A DNA stretch of 64,000 nucleotides from an uncultured Umboniibacter sp. (GCF_947497555.1 NZ_CANMGY010000005.1:62001-126000); one strand, 5' to 3'. Shown: positions 29,303-38,740, counted from the stretch's first letter. Notes: a model not told the origin generated them from the sequence alone. Translations and numbers: made by a program.

Positions 29303-30664
29303 TCAATTAAGGCGCTCAAGACGAGGAATGTTCCAACTTCCATTCAGGACAGCTTGTTCAGGCCAGTATAGCCGCATCGTCAACACCATCTCTCCGGGGT
29401 TGGCAGGGAGCCAATTACTTTCTCTCCCCTCCGGCGGGTTGCCTCCGAAGAAGAGATCAACGGACCCATCAGCATTCAATACGAGTGAGTCCATTGACCC
29501 CAACTTGTACTTACTCGTCGCCGTTGATTGCAAGAATCCATCCGAGCCATAAACAGTTATCGACCACAAAGCGCGCGCAGGTGGTAGGGTTCCCTCGGGA
29601 AAATGTAGGCGGTAACTGTGTGCACCATCTAATAATCGGCCCTCACTATCCCTCGATGCCGACGGATAGACTGCATCTTCTTGCAGGTTTGCACCCAGGC
29701 CGACTAGCGCTACTAATGCTCGAGTATTGTAGTCAACTCCATAGCGGCCAAGATTGTCAGGAGGGAAACGCCAGTCCGCGTCGGTAGAGTCAACAAGATC
29801 GGTAATATGCTCTTGGAGGCGTTCGCGGGCCACCTTTACTCCCAAAGCAACGACCTCTTGTATTTCCTCCGATTGCTCCGACAAGATATAAGGCTCGCCA
29901 GGTACAAAATTAATCGCCTCAAGCTTGCCAATAATTTCATCGTCATTGGTTGCAGGGGGGTTCGCAGCCATCGATACAGAAAGCCGATAGAAGAATTCCT
30001 CCGCAGACATATTTGACACCCAATCCTTGGGCTTAGTGATCCGTTGAACTGATGGAATATCTACTAGGTCGTTTTCGGCTATCAACGATATCTGCGACTG
30101 CGTTTCCGCTGCCAACAACTGGTCGTCGCCGGCAGTGGCCGCTATCCGTCCAATGGCCCATGCGAGGTTGGTGGGACTTCGAATAATCGAAGCCTCGTCG
30201 CCTTCCGGAGCGCTATGATCAGGACCGACGAGAATAAGCCGTTGCTTAAATTCGTTGGGGTTTCGTGAACTCGGTGTGGCAATTACATTAGTGTAAGCGT
30301 CTAAGATAGGCATCATGTAATACCTATCCGAAAAGCTAGGTAAGTTCAGTTCGATTGGGCCCGCGGAGAGATCAAGCATGGCAGTACTATATAAGAAATC
30401 AACTGCTGGACGGACGACCGCTGTAAAGTTTGCATCGGGAAAGGTCTTCTGATGGCGGAAAGTATTAATTGGAACGCTACCAGCGTTTCGTGGATCGGTC
30501 ATCGCGATTCGTGTCCCATCCATTATAACTAAGGGAAGTCCATAAACATAACCCTCTCCAGCCGCCCTCAGCTTTGACTTGTCTGCAGTGATAAGCTTCC
30601 ACGTATCACCGGAACAAGACGCTAAAATACTAATCAAAATTAAGGTCATCAGTTTTAATCGCAC
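29303..30664 (-). CDS. DUF1254/DUF1214 lipoprotein
   Basis: A 453-residue exported protein. A short signal peptide ends in a lipobox (ILASC, Cys16), so it should be lipid-anchored. The N-terminal DUF1254 part has YVYGLPLVIMDGTR and the INTFRHQKTFP segment, and the C-terminal DUF1214 part has YRLHFPEGTLPPARALWSIT and ends near WPEQAVLNGSWNIP. This pair is common in environmental proteobacteria, but no reaction is established. The GTG start at 30664 has GGGGGA upstream; ATG 30649 is an alternative. Neighbours give no functional clue. Confidence 0.88.
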   Translation of the reverse strand: MRLKLMTLILISILASCSGDTWKLITADKSKLRAAGEGYVYGLPLVIMDGTRIAMTDPRNAGSVPINTFRHQKTFPDANFTAVVRPAVDFLYSTAMLDLSAGPIELNLPSFSDRYYMMPILDAYTNVIATPSSRNPNEFKQRLILVGPDHSAPEGDEASIIRSPTNLAWAIGRIAATAGDDQLLAAETQSQISLIAENDLVDIPSVQRITKPKDWVSNMSAEEFFYRLSVSMAANPPATNDDEIIGKLEAINFVPGEPYILSEQSEEIQEVVALGVKVARERLQEHITDLVDSTDADWRFPPDNLGRYGVDYNTRALVALVGLGANLQEDAVYPSASRDSEGRLLDGAHSYRLHFPEGTLPPARALWSITVYGSDGFLQSTATSKYKLGSMDSLVLNADGSVDLFFGGNPPEGRESNWLPANPGEMVLTMRLYWPEQAVLNGSWNIPRLERLN

Positions 30665-31024
30665 GGTAATCCCCCAAAAGTGCTAATTGCCAGTAGTATG
30701 ACTGACTTAGTTTGTTGCTCACTCTAACAGAGCCAACTCGCGAAGTTCAACTGTAAAGGAGATGATGGATTAGCGTATCAAAGCGGTCTGGTTCAATGCC
30801 AGGGGTAACCGTTGTAGGGGAAATTAAATCACAATAGTTCGGTAAGAATCATGGCCCAAAGCACACCATTTACGGTCATCCGCAACACCTTGGTTCGAGT
30901 TAGCTCATCGCATCCGAATCAGAATTAGAGACTATCTGTAGTTTAATGAGTGCCCTAAATCGAGCGACGAATAGTCGTTATTACTCGACCTATGGTGTTA
31001 AACAACGCCAAATACTGAGACTAT
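30665..31024. other. Intergenic region without a recognised gene
   Basis: This 360-base gap should contain the promoter of the DUF1254 gene at its left end and the 3' end of the glucosylglycerate operon at its right end. No coding frame, tRNA or T-run terminator was recognised. A small hairpin CGAC/GTCG is near 30963. Confidence 0.4.
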
Positions 31025-32764
31025 TTACTGACGATTACTAACCCATTTAAAGGCATAAGGTTGAAATTCGAGTTCACCAGCGCCCACTGCGATGATTTCA
31101 TCAGTAATTAAATCGTACCAGTCGCTTAACACCACAAGATTTAACTCACTAACCGGTATTCGCTGCGTCTCTCCCGTTAGATTATAGAGACAAAAGATAC
31201 TCTGCCTGCGGTCGTTACTCTGTCGCCAAAAGCCAAACAAACCTGGGCCTAACTGCAATGTATATTGTGTTGCATTCGGGTGAAACGAGGGCTGTAACTT
31301 GCGAAGAGTGATAAGTACTTTGAGTGCTGAGACTACTTTCGCATTCGGAGATTCTGGGTGGCTTAGGTGCTGGATTAGTTGCTCGTAGTCCCATTGATGA
31401 CGATTGATCGCGCGGTTGTAACCCAAGCGCTCTACCGCTAGATGATCGTTACGGGTACCCAGCAGACTATGAATGTATATAGCCGGGATGCCCTCTAGCG
31501 CCAGCATCACTGCATGGGCACAGATAAACCGCGCAAAGCCAAACTCATCGTGCCCTTTCACTGTGCCCTGCAGCGCGTCCATCAGCGTAATATTAATTTC
31601 ATAGGCTTTACGAACGCCGCCGGCACCCGCGCGCCATGACACTAAGCCGCCTGAGCGCTCCATAGTGCGAATAAAGGCGTCTACCTCGTCATCGCTTAAT
31701 AGGCCTTCCACCGGACGCAAACCAATTCCGTCATGCGACGCAAGAAAATTGAAATAGGTGGTGCCAAACTGTGCTGGCGGAAGGGTCATCAGCCATTGTC
31801 GGAGGTAGTGGCTATCTCCGCTTATTAGCGAATATACCAACAGCGGCGGCAATGAAAAGTTATAGATAGCGTGTGCTTCGTTAGCATTCCCGAAATACGC
31901 AAGATTTTCCTCATTAGGAATATTGGTCTCGGTAATGATCATCGCGCCATCAGCCGCGTGCTCTATTAATGTTCTTAGAAGCCGGACCAACTCGTGGGTC
32001 TCAGTTAGGTTAATACTTGAAGAACCCACTTGCTTCCACAGAAACGCCACAGCATCCAACCGAAATACTCGAACCCCCTTATCTAGATGCAAGCGAATAA
32101 TCTCTACAAACGCCTTGAGTACCTCGGGATTGCGAAAATCAAAATCAACTTGATCATGACTGAAGGTACACCATACCCAACGCGGGCCTTCAACAGTGTC
32201 AACACGTTGTAACAGCGGGCTTGTACGTGGTCTAACCACTTTACTCAGATCGTCCGTTGGCAGTGCCGTAAAGTAAAAATCTTTGCCCGGATGAAGTCCC
32301 CGTTTAAAGTTTTCGAACCAAACGCTATGGCTAGAACCATGATTAATTACAAGGTCTCCCATTAATTTGAAGTTTGCTGCAATCTCCGCGATATCGTCCC
32401 AATCGCCGAGAAAATCATTCACTACCGTGTAATCCTGTACCGCAAAACCGTCATCCGACGTCCACGGAAAGAACGGTAAGATATGCACCATACTAATCGC
32501 TTCAGAGAGGTGGTCTTCAAGAAATCCAGCTAGAGTATGCAGCGGCTTTTCACCGTTGGCCAACAAACTATCGCCATAGCAAATCAGTGCTATGTCTCTT
32601 TGGTCCCAAAGACTGTGATGGGCCCGAGGTGCTTCCGCACAGGGCTCGAGCCTCATCAATTGTAGCAACGTGGTGGCAAGATCACTGATGGATTCTTCTC
32701 GCTCAATATCACGGTAGATCTTACTTAGATGCTGCTCAAGTCTGAGGCGTAAAGGATTAAGCAT
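31025..32764 (-). CDS. GH13 sucrose-phosphorylase-like enzyme, probable glucosylglycerate phosphorylase
   Basis: GH13 subfamily 18-type enzyme of 579 residues, predicted to split glucosylglycerate with phosphate into glucose 1-phosphate and glycerate. The core motifs are visible: LPFFPWTSDDGFAVQDY, DLVINHGSSHS, the nucleophile region VRVFRLDAVAF, the acid/base IITETNIP and FLASHDGIGLRP. It resembles E. coli YcjM by eye. ATG 32764 is chosen; it overlaps the gpgS stop by eight bases (ATGCTTAA), and a longer frame runs wholly inside gpgS. Sucrose or another glucoside cannot be excluded, but three glucosylglycerate genes upstream in the same operon argue for that substrate. Confidence 0.85.
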   Translation of the reverse strand: MLNPLRLRLEQHLSKIYRDIEREESISDLATTLLQLMRLEPCAEAPRAHHSLWDQRDIALICYGDSLLANGEKPLHTLAGFLEDHLSEAISMVHILPFFPWTSDDGFAVQDYTVVNDFLGDWDDIAEIAANFKLMGDLVINHGSSHSVWFENFKRGLHPGKDFYFTALPTDDLSKVVRPRTSPLLQRVDTVEGPRWVWCTFSHDQVDFDFRNPEVLKAFVEIIRLHLDKGVRVFRLDAVAFLWKQVGSSSINLTETHELVRLLRTLIEHAADGAMIITETNIPNEENLAYFGNANEAHAIYNFSLPPLLVYSLISGDSHYLRQWLMTLPPAQFGTTYFNFLASHDGIGLRPVEGLLSDDEVDAFIRTMERSGGLVSWRAGAGGVRKAYEINITLMDALQGTVKGHDEFGFARFICAHAVMLALEGIPAIYIHSLLGTRNDHLAVERLGYNRAINRHQWDYEQLIQHLSHPESPNAKVVSALKVLITLRKLQPSFHPNATQYTLQLGPGLFGFWRQSNDRRQSIFCLYNLTGETQRIPVSELNLVVLSDWYDLITDEIIAVGAGELEFQPYAFKWVSNRQ

Positions 32765-34010
32765 GTTCATAATCGTCGTGCTGACTGGCGACTGCAAATT
32801 CCTGATGATCACCTTCAACGGCGTCAACCAAACGCTCAAAAATGTCGGGGATTGCGCTGACCACCCGCCCCCAACTTGGGATAAACGGCCTTTCATGGGG
32901 TTCGTCGAGGAAGGTTTGACCGGCATCAATAATATTATTAGCGAAGAGCTCGACGGCCTTCTCTTCGCTATGAATATCAAAGTCTAAGCCGTTCATTAAA
33001 GAATCATTTCTATAGGTTTCCACAAAGTCGAGTGCGATTCGCAGATACGTAGCTTTAATCGTCCGAAAGGTTTCCTGTTCAAAAACCATGCCGCGCGTTG
33101 CTAACTTTCGGAACACAGCTTTTGATATATCAATCGACATTTTATTAAGGCCAGCAGCTTTGTCTTCTGGCGCAAGCTCCTGATGCTTGTGGTCATAATT
33201 GTCCGCGATATCAACCTGACAGAGTCGATTACTATTGTAGTTCCGGTAGACCTCGGAGAGGACACCGATTTCTAAACCCCAATCGCTCGGAATACGTATG
33301 TCTCTCAGGACCTCTCTACGAAACGCAAACTCCCCTGCCAAGATATAACGAAAACTATCGAGATAGTTTAGATAGTCGCTTTCACCCATGACCCGCTTGA
33401 TGGCTCTAATCATCGGAGTTACAAGAAGCCGCGAGACGCGGCCATTTATCCGTTTATCGGCCACGCGAGCGTAATAGCCTTTGCAGAATTCGTAATTGAA
33501 TAGTGGGTTAGCGACCGGGTAGATGAGCCGTGCGAGAAGCTCTCGATTGTAGGTTAAGATATCGCAATCATGCAGTGCAATCGATTCAGCTTTTCGCGTA
33601 GCAAGGGTATAACCCATACAGTACCAAACGTTTCGCCCCTTACCGGGCTCCGGCGGAGCCAAACCCATAGCTTGCAGTTCGGCATCAATCGCGCGAAGTC
33701 GTGGACCGTCATTCCATAACACTTGATGGTGTTGCGGTAACTCCGAAAAGAACGATAGCGCATGGCGATATTCCTCTTCGGTAGCGCGATCGAGACCAAT
33801 AACAATTTGGGCCAAATACGGTACCTGTTTAAGCTCGCCAAGAATACTCGGTAGGGCTTTGGTGCCAAGCTCGGAATACAGCGAGGGCAAGATTAACCCT
33901 AGTGGTCGCTGCTGGCTGAACTTAACGAGTTCGGCCTCCATACTCTCAAGAGAGTGAGTGCCAAGGTTATGTAACGTTGTAATGTTTCCGTTTTGATGAA
34001 AATCTGCCAT
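32757..34010 (-). CDS. gpgS: Glucosyl-3-phosphoglycerate synthase
   Basis: GT81-type retaining glycosyltransferase, 417 residues, that transfers glucose from a nucleotide sugar to 3-phosphoglycerate, the first step of glucosylglycerate synthesis. It shows GLILPSLYSEL at the N-terminal nucleotide-sugar fold, GKGRNVWYCMGY, the metal-binding HDCDI (a DxD motif), and SDWGLEIGVLSEVYRN in the acceptor region. It starts two bases after the phosphatase gene. Mannosyl-transfer cannot be fully excluded, but the sequence is of the GpgS and not the GT55 MpgS type. The product would be a compatible solute used in salt or nitrogen stress. Confidence 0.9.
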   Translation of the reverse strand: MADFHQNGNITTLHNLGTHSLESMEAELVKFSQQRPLGLILPSLYSELGTKALPSILGELKQVPYLAQIVIGLDRATEEEYRHALSFFSELPQHHQVLWNDGPRLRAIDAELQAMGLAPPEPGKGRNVWYCMGYTLATRKAESIALHDCDILTYNRELLARLIYPVANPLFNYEFCKGYYARVADKRINGRVSRLLVTPMIRAIKRVMGESDYLNYLDSFRYILAGEFAFRREVLRDIRIPSDWGLEIGVLSEVYRNYNSNRLCQVDIADNYDHKHQELAPEDKAAGLNKMSIDISKAVFRKLATRGMVFEQETFRTIKATYLRIALDFVETYRNDSLMNGLDFDIHSEEKAVELFANNIIDAGQTFLDEPHERPFIPSWGRVVSAIPDIFERLVDAVEGDHQEFAVASQHDDYEHA

Positions 34011-34012
34011 GG

Positions 34013-34843
34013 TTACTTCCCTTTTGTATCAGGTTCGATTTGTAGGAATCGAGCAATTTCCTCCTGCCAGCCAAGCGGACCGCAGGATTTGCTCGTGCGA
34101 ACAGCGGCTGTGGTGGTTAAATTTGGTGATGGGTTTACTGGCGAGCGAATAACAATAGGGAAATCAGCAACCTCTAACATTGGTGCATCATTTCCGCCGT
34201 CACCCAGAGCAATAGTTTGCAAAGCGCTAGACTTCAACTCCTGATAGCGCGCAGTGACCCACTCCATTGCCCTGCCCTTATCTGTATCACCGCCAAAGTG
34301 AACGAACCGCCCACCAATATGTACCTTCGCACCATTATCTTTGGCAAAACTACGGAACGCGTTCAGCGATGAATCTGTTCCTATCCAATGTAATACCTCT
34401 CCGTACGCGCGGGACTTTGCTGACCTCGCCTGATCCATTGTTAGACCAGTTAAATCGCTCAATTGAGTAACCGACATCTCACTAAAGGTGGTAAAGCATT
34501 GTGGGTGAGCGCCAGCGAATTGTGTGAGTAATTTACGCCAATACTCGACCGGTTCAACGAGGGCGTGGCACCAGTAGTCACCTACGGCGTAGCTCTCCGC
34601 GGGCGCCGCTAAAAACTGACGCTTTGGAAGATATGCTGCCGCACCGTTTTCGATAATAAACGCATCTTCAAGCCTTAACGCGGTTCTGATCTCTGTTGTC
34701 TCGGCTTCGGTTTTACTGGTATTCAGCACAAGAGGAATAGCCTGCGCTTGAAGTGCAGCAATCGACGCTAACGCGGCGTCGAACGAGTAGTCATGGTGAT
34801 CCAACAGCGTGCCGTCTAGGTCAGAGAACACAATAAATGACAA
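34013..34843 (-). CDS. Glucosyl/mannosyl-3-phosphoglycerate phosphatase (HAD family)
   Basis: HAD hydrolase of the mannosyl-3-phosphoglycerate phosphatase type, predicted to remove phosphate from glucosyl-3-phosphoglycerate. The nucleophile motif DLDGTLLDHHDY is near the N terminus, the threonine or serine motif is in LVLNTSKTEAE, and the metal aspartates are in ALGDGGNDAPML. The start is set at TTG 34843, two bases after the kinase stop codon, with GGGAGGG about seven bases upstream; the longer ATG frame at 34876 would overlap the kinase by 32 bases and add residues before the HAD core. This gives 276 residues. Confidence 0.88.
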   Translation of the reverse strand: MSFIVFSDLDGTLLDHHDYSFDAALASIAALQAQAIPLVLNTSKTEAETTEIRTALRLEDAFIIENGAAAYLPKRQFLAAPAESYAVGDYWCHALVEPVEYWRKLLTQFAGAHPQCFTTFSEMSVTQLSDLTGLTMDQARSAKSRAYGEVLHWIGTDSSLNAFRSFAKDNGAKVHIGGRFVHFGGDTDKGRAMEWVTARYQELKSSALQTIALGDGGNDAPMLEVADFPIVIRSPVNPSPNLTTTAAVRTSKSCGPLGWQEEIARFLQIEPDTKGK

Positions 34844-34844
34844 T

Positions 34845-35756
34845 TTATTGCCCTCCCATCTTGATGATCGAGCCAACTATTTGGCGTGATGTATTCAATT
34901 TGAAGACAACATCCGCATTTTCTTCTAGCGTAGCTAGGGCATGTTCCGTCAGCCGTTGGTAGTGCTGTACAAATCGGTCTACCTGTTTAGCCCCCATAAT
35001 GCCAGAACGATCCGCCTCTTCACCCAAGCTAGCGCTTAAACGCTCTTCCTGCTCCAGACGCCACGCGACAACGCAGCTGAAACTGGGTGCCTTTAGCAAC
35101 ACTAAGCAGTCAATGACATCGAAGAGCCGTTGATAGCGCGTCAATTCTCCATTCACCCACGTTCGCCACGTTGCCTGAGGATCCTCGAGTGCCTCCAAGC
35201 TGTTAATAGGTAATTCTAGGGCACTTGGAACTTGTGGACTAATCCCTACACACCAGCCTTCTAGGATCAAAATGTCACAGGGTGCACCAAATTGGTGCCA
35301 ATCTGCTTTTGGACGGGGTTCATCGGTCGCTTTGTTAAAGGAAGGAATTGCTACTTTGCCCGAGCCTCGTGTTAATCCATCAATGGTATCTAACGCTAAC
35401 CGTAGATTATGAGTTCCAGGGACTCCGCGCGTCTTTAGTAAGGGATGAACAGTCGTCGCCAACGCGTTTCGAGGCTGGGAGCCTAAATAGAAGTCATCCA
35501 CTGAAATTGCCAGTGCGCTATATTCCGAGCAAGCTGAAAGTAATTCCACTAGTAGTGCTGCAATCGTAGACTTGCCTGAGCCTTGGCATCCATTGAGCCC
35601 TAGTACAATGGGTCGTCCTTCCAGCGCTCGAAGTGAACTAATATGAAGGCATAATGGAGCGATAAATTTCATCGCATCACGAATGAACATTGGGCCTAAA
35701 TCATTTTGTTCAGCAAAATCTTCAACAATTCGCGCTATTCTATCCCTTGATTCCAC
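34845..35756 (-). CDS. D-glycerate 3-kinase-like P-loop kinase
   Basis: P-loop kinase of 303 residues resembling plant-type D-glycerate 3-kinase. The Walker A motif is GCQGSGKST, followed by SVDDFYLGSQPR, HPLLKTRGVPGTHN and the family segment ILEGWCVG. It would phosphorylate glycerate to 3-phosphoglycerate, the acceptor used by GpgS, and would recycle glycerate released by the phosphorylase. It starts with GTG, with AGGAG seven bases upstream. It heads the four-gene operon; the promoter should lie in the 393-base gap before it. Confidence 0.88.
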   Translation of the reverse strand: MESRDRIARIVEDFAEQNDLGPMFIRDAMKFIAPLCLHISSLRALEGRPIVLGLNGCQGSGKSTIAALLVELLSACSEYSALAISVDDFYLGSQPRNALATTVHPLLKTRGVPGTHNLRLALDTIDGLTRGSGKVAIPSFNKATDEPRPKADWHQFGAPCDILILEGWCVGISPQVPSALELPINSLEALEDPQATWRTWVNGELTRYQRLFDVIDCLVLLKAPSFSCVVAWRLEQEERLSASLGEEADRSGIMGAKQVDRFVQHYQRLTEHALATLEENADVVFKLNTSRQIVGSIIKMGGQ

Positions 35757-36149
35757 GTCCCTCTCCTGATCGATAAGTCAGACGTTAGTGTAACCAAAAT
35801 GGTACGGCACTATCCGCTTACATCGTCATGACACATAAAACCAGTACAGCAATAACCGTGCCTAGTGTGTAAATCACTTCAATACAGCTCTAGTGGGTTA
35901 CGTGTGCTAAAACATATGGAAAATAGAGTGGGTCACAACACCTCTAAACAACGTTACAGTGTCTCGAAGCGTATGCTGTTGTTCTTCATGGCCTAGGATG
36001 TAAACAGCGGCTGCTGAAACTAGGACTAGAACTTATTGGGATAGACTCCAACAAGCACTAATCAAAGGTTACAGGCTTCGCAGATCAGGGCTGCAATACC
36101 ACCATATTGGAGGTAATACGTCAGTCACCGACAGAGTAGCAGACTTAAA
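35757..36149. other. Intergenic region upstream of the glucosylglycerate operon
   Basis: No complete gene is seen in these 393 bases. They should contain the operon promoter, but no good -35/-10 pair was found by eye. On the plus strand, about 35975-36062 stays open for about 30 codons and includes AVVLHGLG, which resembles an alpha/beta-hydrolase HG segment; this may be a chance match or a decayed fragment. Confidence 0.4.
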
Positions 36150-36974
36150 CTAGCGCTTTTCTAATAGCACTTTCAACTCGGATATCTGCTCCTGTAGGTC
36201 TAGCATAGTCGGCACGCCAGCGTCTTCAGCTTCCTGTTTAGCAATACGCGCATGCTCTTCTTCAAGCGTACTCACGACAATACCAATGACCATATTTAAA
36301 AAGGCAAAAGCAGTTAAACAGATGAACGAAAAATAGTACATCCAACTAAGCGGGTAGACTGCCATGGTCTCGTACATGACATCCGTCCAATCTTCAAACG
36401 TCATAACTCGGAATAGCGTAAGCATGCTAATAGAGATGTCTCCCCATAGTGTGCTATTTACCTCCGCGAAGAAGGTAGCGCCAATGGCGGCATAGATATA
36501 AAAGATGATAAACATCATGAGCATGACATAGCCCAATTGTGGCAGCGCTTTGAATAGAGAGTCCAGTAAAACACGGAGCTCTGGAATGATTGACACCATC
36601 CGTAACACTCGGAATATTCGCACCAAACGCCCAATCAGCGCCATCTCGCTGTTATCAATTGGAATAAGACTAACCACAACAATTAGGGTATCGAAAATAT
36701 TCCAGCCCTTTAGAAAAAACCGTTTTTTATCTGGCTCACCCAAAAAACGAATCGTAATCTCAAAAAGGAAAATAAACGTTACAGCCCAATCGAGTATGGT
36801 AATGGCATTAACTAACCCGGGAGATAGTTCATAGGTCCTCGCACCAATCACTAAGGCCGAGAATATAATCACCGCCACAACAAAAAGCTCAAATGCTTTA
36901 TTTGATCGTAAACGGAAAAATGCTGCTTGAAGCGCCGCGGTTGAACCTTCGGACGAATTACCAGAGTTGTTCAT
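36150..36974 (-). CDS. Bacterial voltage-gated cation channel (NaChBac/BacNav-like)
   Basis: A 274-residue single-repeat ion channel with six helices that would work as a homotetramer in the inner membrane. S4 carries four arginines at every third position (116, 119, 122, 125). The pore loop holds TLFRVMTFEDWTD; the filter at 192-198 is TFEDWTD, with three acidic residues, while NaChBac-type sodium filters are closer to TLESW. This may allow calcium as well as sodium. S6 (TAFAFLNMVIGIVVSTLEEE) is followed by a cytosolic helix ending in the coiled coil LQEQISELKVLLEK, which aids tetramer assembly. It stands alone, just upstream of an osmolyte operon on the same strand. Confidence 0.92.
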   Translation of the reverse strand: MNNSGNSSEGSTAALQAAFFRLRSNKAFELFVVAVIIFSALVIGARTYELSPGLVNAITILDWAVTFIFLFEITIRFLGEPDKKRFFLKGWNIFDTLIVVVSLIPIDNSEMALIGRLVRIFRVLRMVSIIPELRVLLDSLFKALPQLGYVMLMMFIIFYIYAAIGATFFAEVNSTLWGDISISMLTLFRVMTFEDWTDVMYETMAVYPLSWMYYFSFICLTAFAFLNMVIGIVVSTLEEEHARIAKQEAEDAGVPTMLDLQEQISELKVLLEKR

Positions 36975-37164
36975 GAGTATGTGTTGGCCAGCTGGTCAGA
37001 TTACGAGTTTAAGCGGGCCTGTGCTCCATCGTTGTTGTAATGCGATAATTATCAATCAAAGTACCACTTCAACCAAGGACTTTAGACAAAAAGGCTGAGG
37101 TAAGGAATTGACAACCGAGCGGTAGCTTCTTACGCTGAATTACAAACTACAGCAAGGTAACGTC

Positions 37165-38091
37165 ATGACAACTCACTTTTATCCAATTGGTATTGAAGGG
37201 CAACCATGGAGTGACTCCGAGCGCCAGAGTTGGTATGAGAACACTACCATCAAACGTAGCTACCAACGTGACGTACTTGACCGTATCAGCCAATTAGACT
37301 CAACGTTCCAGTTACACCAATACGGCGCGCTTAGTATCGACGCTGAGAGATATCCGTTATTCGCACTACTTAGCTTACCGCGTCGAGAACTTCTACCTAC
37401 GGTGCTTATTACTGGGGGTGTCCACGGTTACGAAACGAGTGGTGTTCAAGGAGCGCTAGATTTTGCCGAGTATCATGCGCAACAGTATGTGGCTCACTTC
37501 AACCTAATAATCGTTCCGTGTGTCAGTCCCTGGGGCTATGAAACGATTAACCGATGGAATAATCGGTGTGTAGATCCAAATCGTTCTTTCATTGCCAATA
37601 GCCCTTCCGAAGAAGCCGCTCAACTTATTGCTTTTATGTCTCAACAGCCAGATATTCTCATCCATGTTGATCTACACGAAACAACTGATAGTGATGAGCA
37701 GGAGTTTCGCCCCGCCCTTGCTGCAAGAGATGGAAAAACTTACCAGCCCGGCGAGGTTCCTGACGGTTTCTATACCGTGGGCAACACAGCTAGTCCAGAA
37801 CTTGCTTTCCAAGCTGCTGTGATTGACTCGGTTGCTGCGATTACTCATATCGCACCGGCCGATAGTCATAATCAAATCATTGGCTCTGATGTGGTGGCGC
37901 ATGGAGTGATTCTTTACCCCATGAAGAATCTTGGACTCTGTGGAAGTTTAACCAACTGCCAATACGGGACGACGACCGAAGTTTATCCGGATAGTCCGAG
38001 TGCCTCACCGGAAATCTGCAACCGCGCTCAGGTTGCCGCCATTCAAGGTGGATTAGATTTCGTGATAAGGACTCAAGAGCTTGAGCGCTGA
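37165..38091 (+). CDS. M14-like zinc carboxypeptidase/aspartoacylase-type protein
   Basis: A 308-residue cytosolic protein of the M14 metallopeptidase superfamily. GGVHGYETSG supplies the HxxE zinc pair, CVDPNRSF the NPN-R-like substrate-binding segment, HVDLHE the third zinc histidine, and TTEVYPD the catalytic glutamate. There is no signal peptide. Members cleave C-terminal residues or N-acyl amino acids; the substrate is unknown. AAGG lies before the ATG. It converges with the DM13 gene across 18 bases. Confidence 0.85.
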   Translation: MTTHFYPIGIEGQPWSDSERQSWYENTTIKRSYQRDVLDRISQLDSTFQLHQYGALSIDAERYPLFALLSLPRRELLPTVLITGGVHGYETSGVQGALDFAEYHAQQYVAHFNLIIVPCVSPWGYETINRWNNRCVDPNRSFIANSPSEEAAQLIAFMSQQPDILIHVDLHETTDSDEQEFRPALAARDGKTYQPGEVPDGFYTVGNTASPELAFQAAVIDSVAAITHIAPADSHNQIIGSDVVAHGVILYPMKNLGLCGSLTNCQYGTTTEVYPDSPSASPEICNRAQVAAIQGGLDFVIRTQELER

Positions 38092-38109
38092 TATCTTGCT
38101 TCGCTAATA

Positions 38110-38586
38110 CTAGCGGTACTGAGCTGCCGTAATAAATTGCCCAAATTGCTCACACCAGATAATCACCGAGTTATAGTCCTCGACATTAACATCTGATGGT
38201 AGGTCGACGATAAAACTGTCGAAGGTTTTAACGTCCGCGACGCGAATCATAGAATGTTTAAGGCGTTCAAAATCCGCTTCGGTTTCGACAAACTCTGGAG
38301 AAAGGTATAGCTTATAATCAGGACCCGGTGCTAATTCGCCCACAAAGCTTACTTGCTTCTCCCCAACCGACACTTCTCCCTTCCCCCAATGAAAACTATC
38401 GCTATCCGTCAGCTCTATCTTGAAGCTAGCGTGATACTTAGCTTCGGCTGAGACGACGCTAACCTCATCGTGGCTTGGCGCATCGGGCGCTATAAGGATG
38501 GGAAGCATGTAGATCCCGATAAAAAAGCCAAGTATTAACACCATGACGTGGCTGGCGGTTAGGCCGATAATTTTTCGAATACTCAT
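38110..38586 (-). CDS. Membrane-anchored DM13-domain protein
   Basis: A 158-residue protein with one N-terminal membrane helix (about residues 12-34) and an extracytoplasmic DM13 domain. The domain is marked by GKGEVSV, LAPGPDYKLYLSP and the closing YNSVIIWCEQFGQFITAAQY, whose cysteine is the conserved one of the family. DM13 domains are proposed to take part in redox or electron transfer, without firm proof in bacteria. Neighbours do not clarify its role. Confidence 0.85.
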   Translation of the reverse strand: MSIRKIIGLTASHVMVLILGFFIGIYMLPILIAPDAPSHDEVSVVSAEAKYHASFKIELTDSDSFHWGKGEVSVGEKQVSFVGELAPGPDYKLYLSPEFVETEADFERLKHSMIRVADVKTFDSFIVDLPSDVNVEDYNSVIIWCEQFGQFITAAQYR

Positions 38587-38740
38587 TTGTTATTATCCAA
38601 AGTTAGATGGGGGGATATCACTATGAACTCGCACAGCGATTACTTCCGGCATATGATAGATGACGTATCTAGCATTACTATTTCGTCATACGCGTACTTT
38701 CCCACCTTTCATGTGACAATAATGCCGCCTTTTGACCGCA

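Noticed and set aside
32765-32980. N-terminal extension of the GH13 phosphorylase frame to 32980
   Set aside because: It lies inside gpgS and adds low-complexity residues (RRPSSSSLIILL) not typical of the family.
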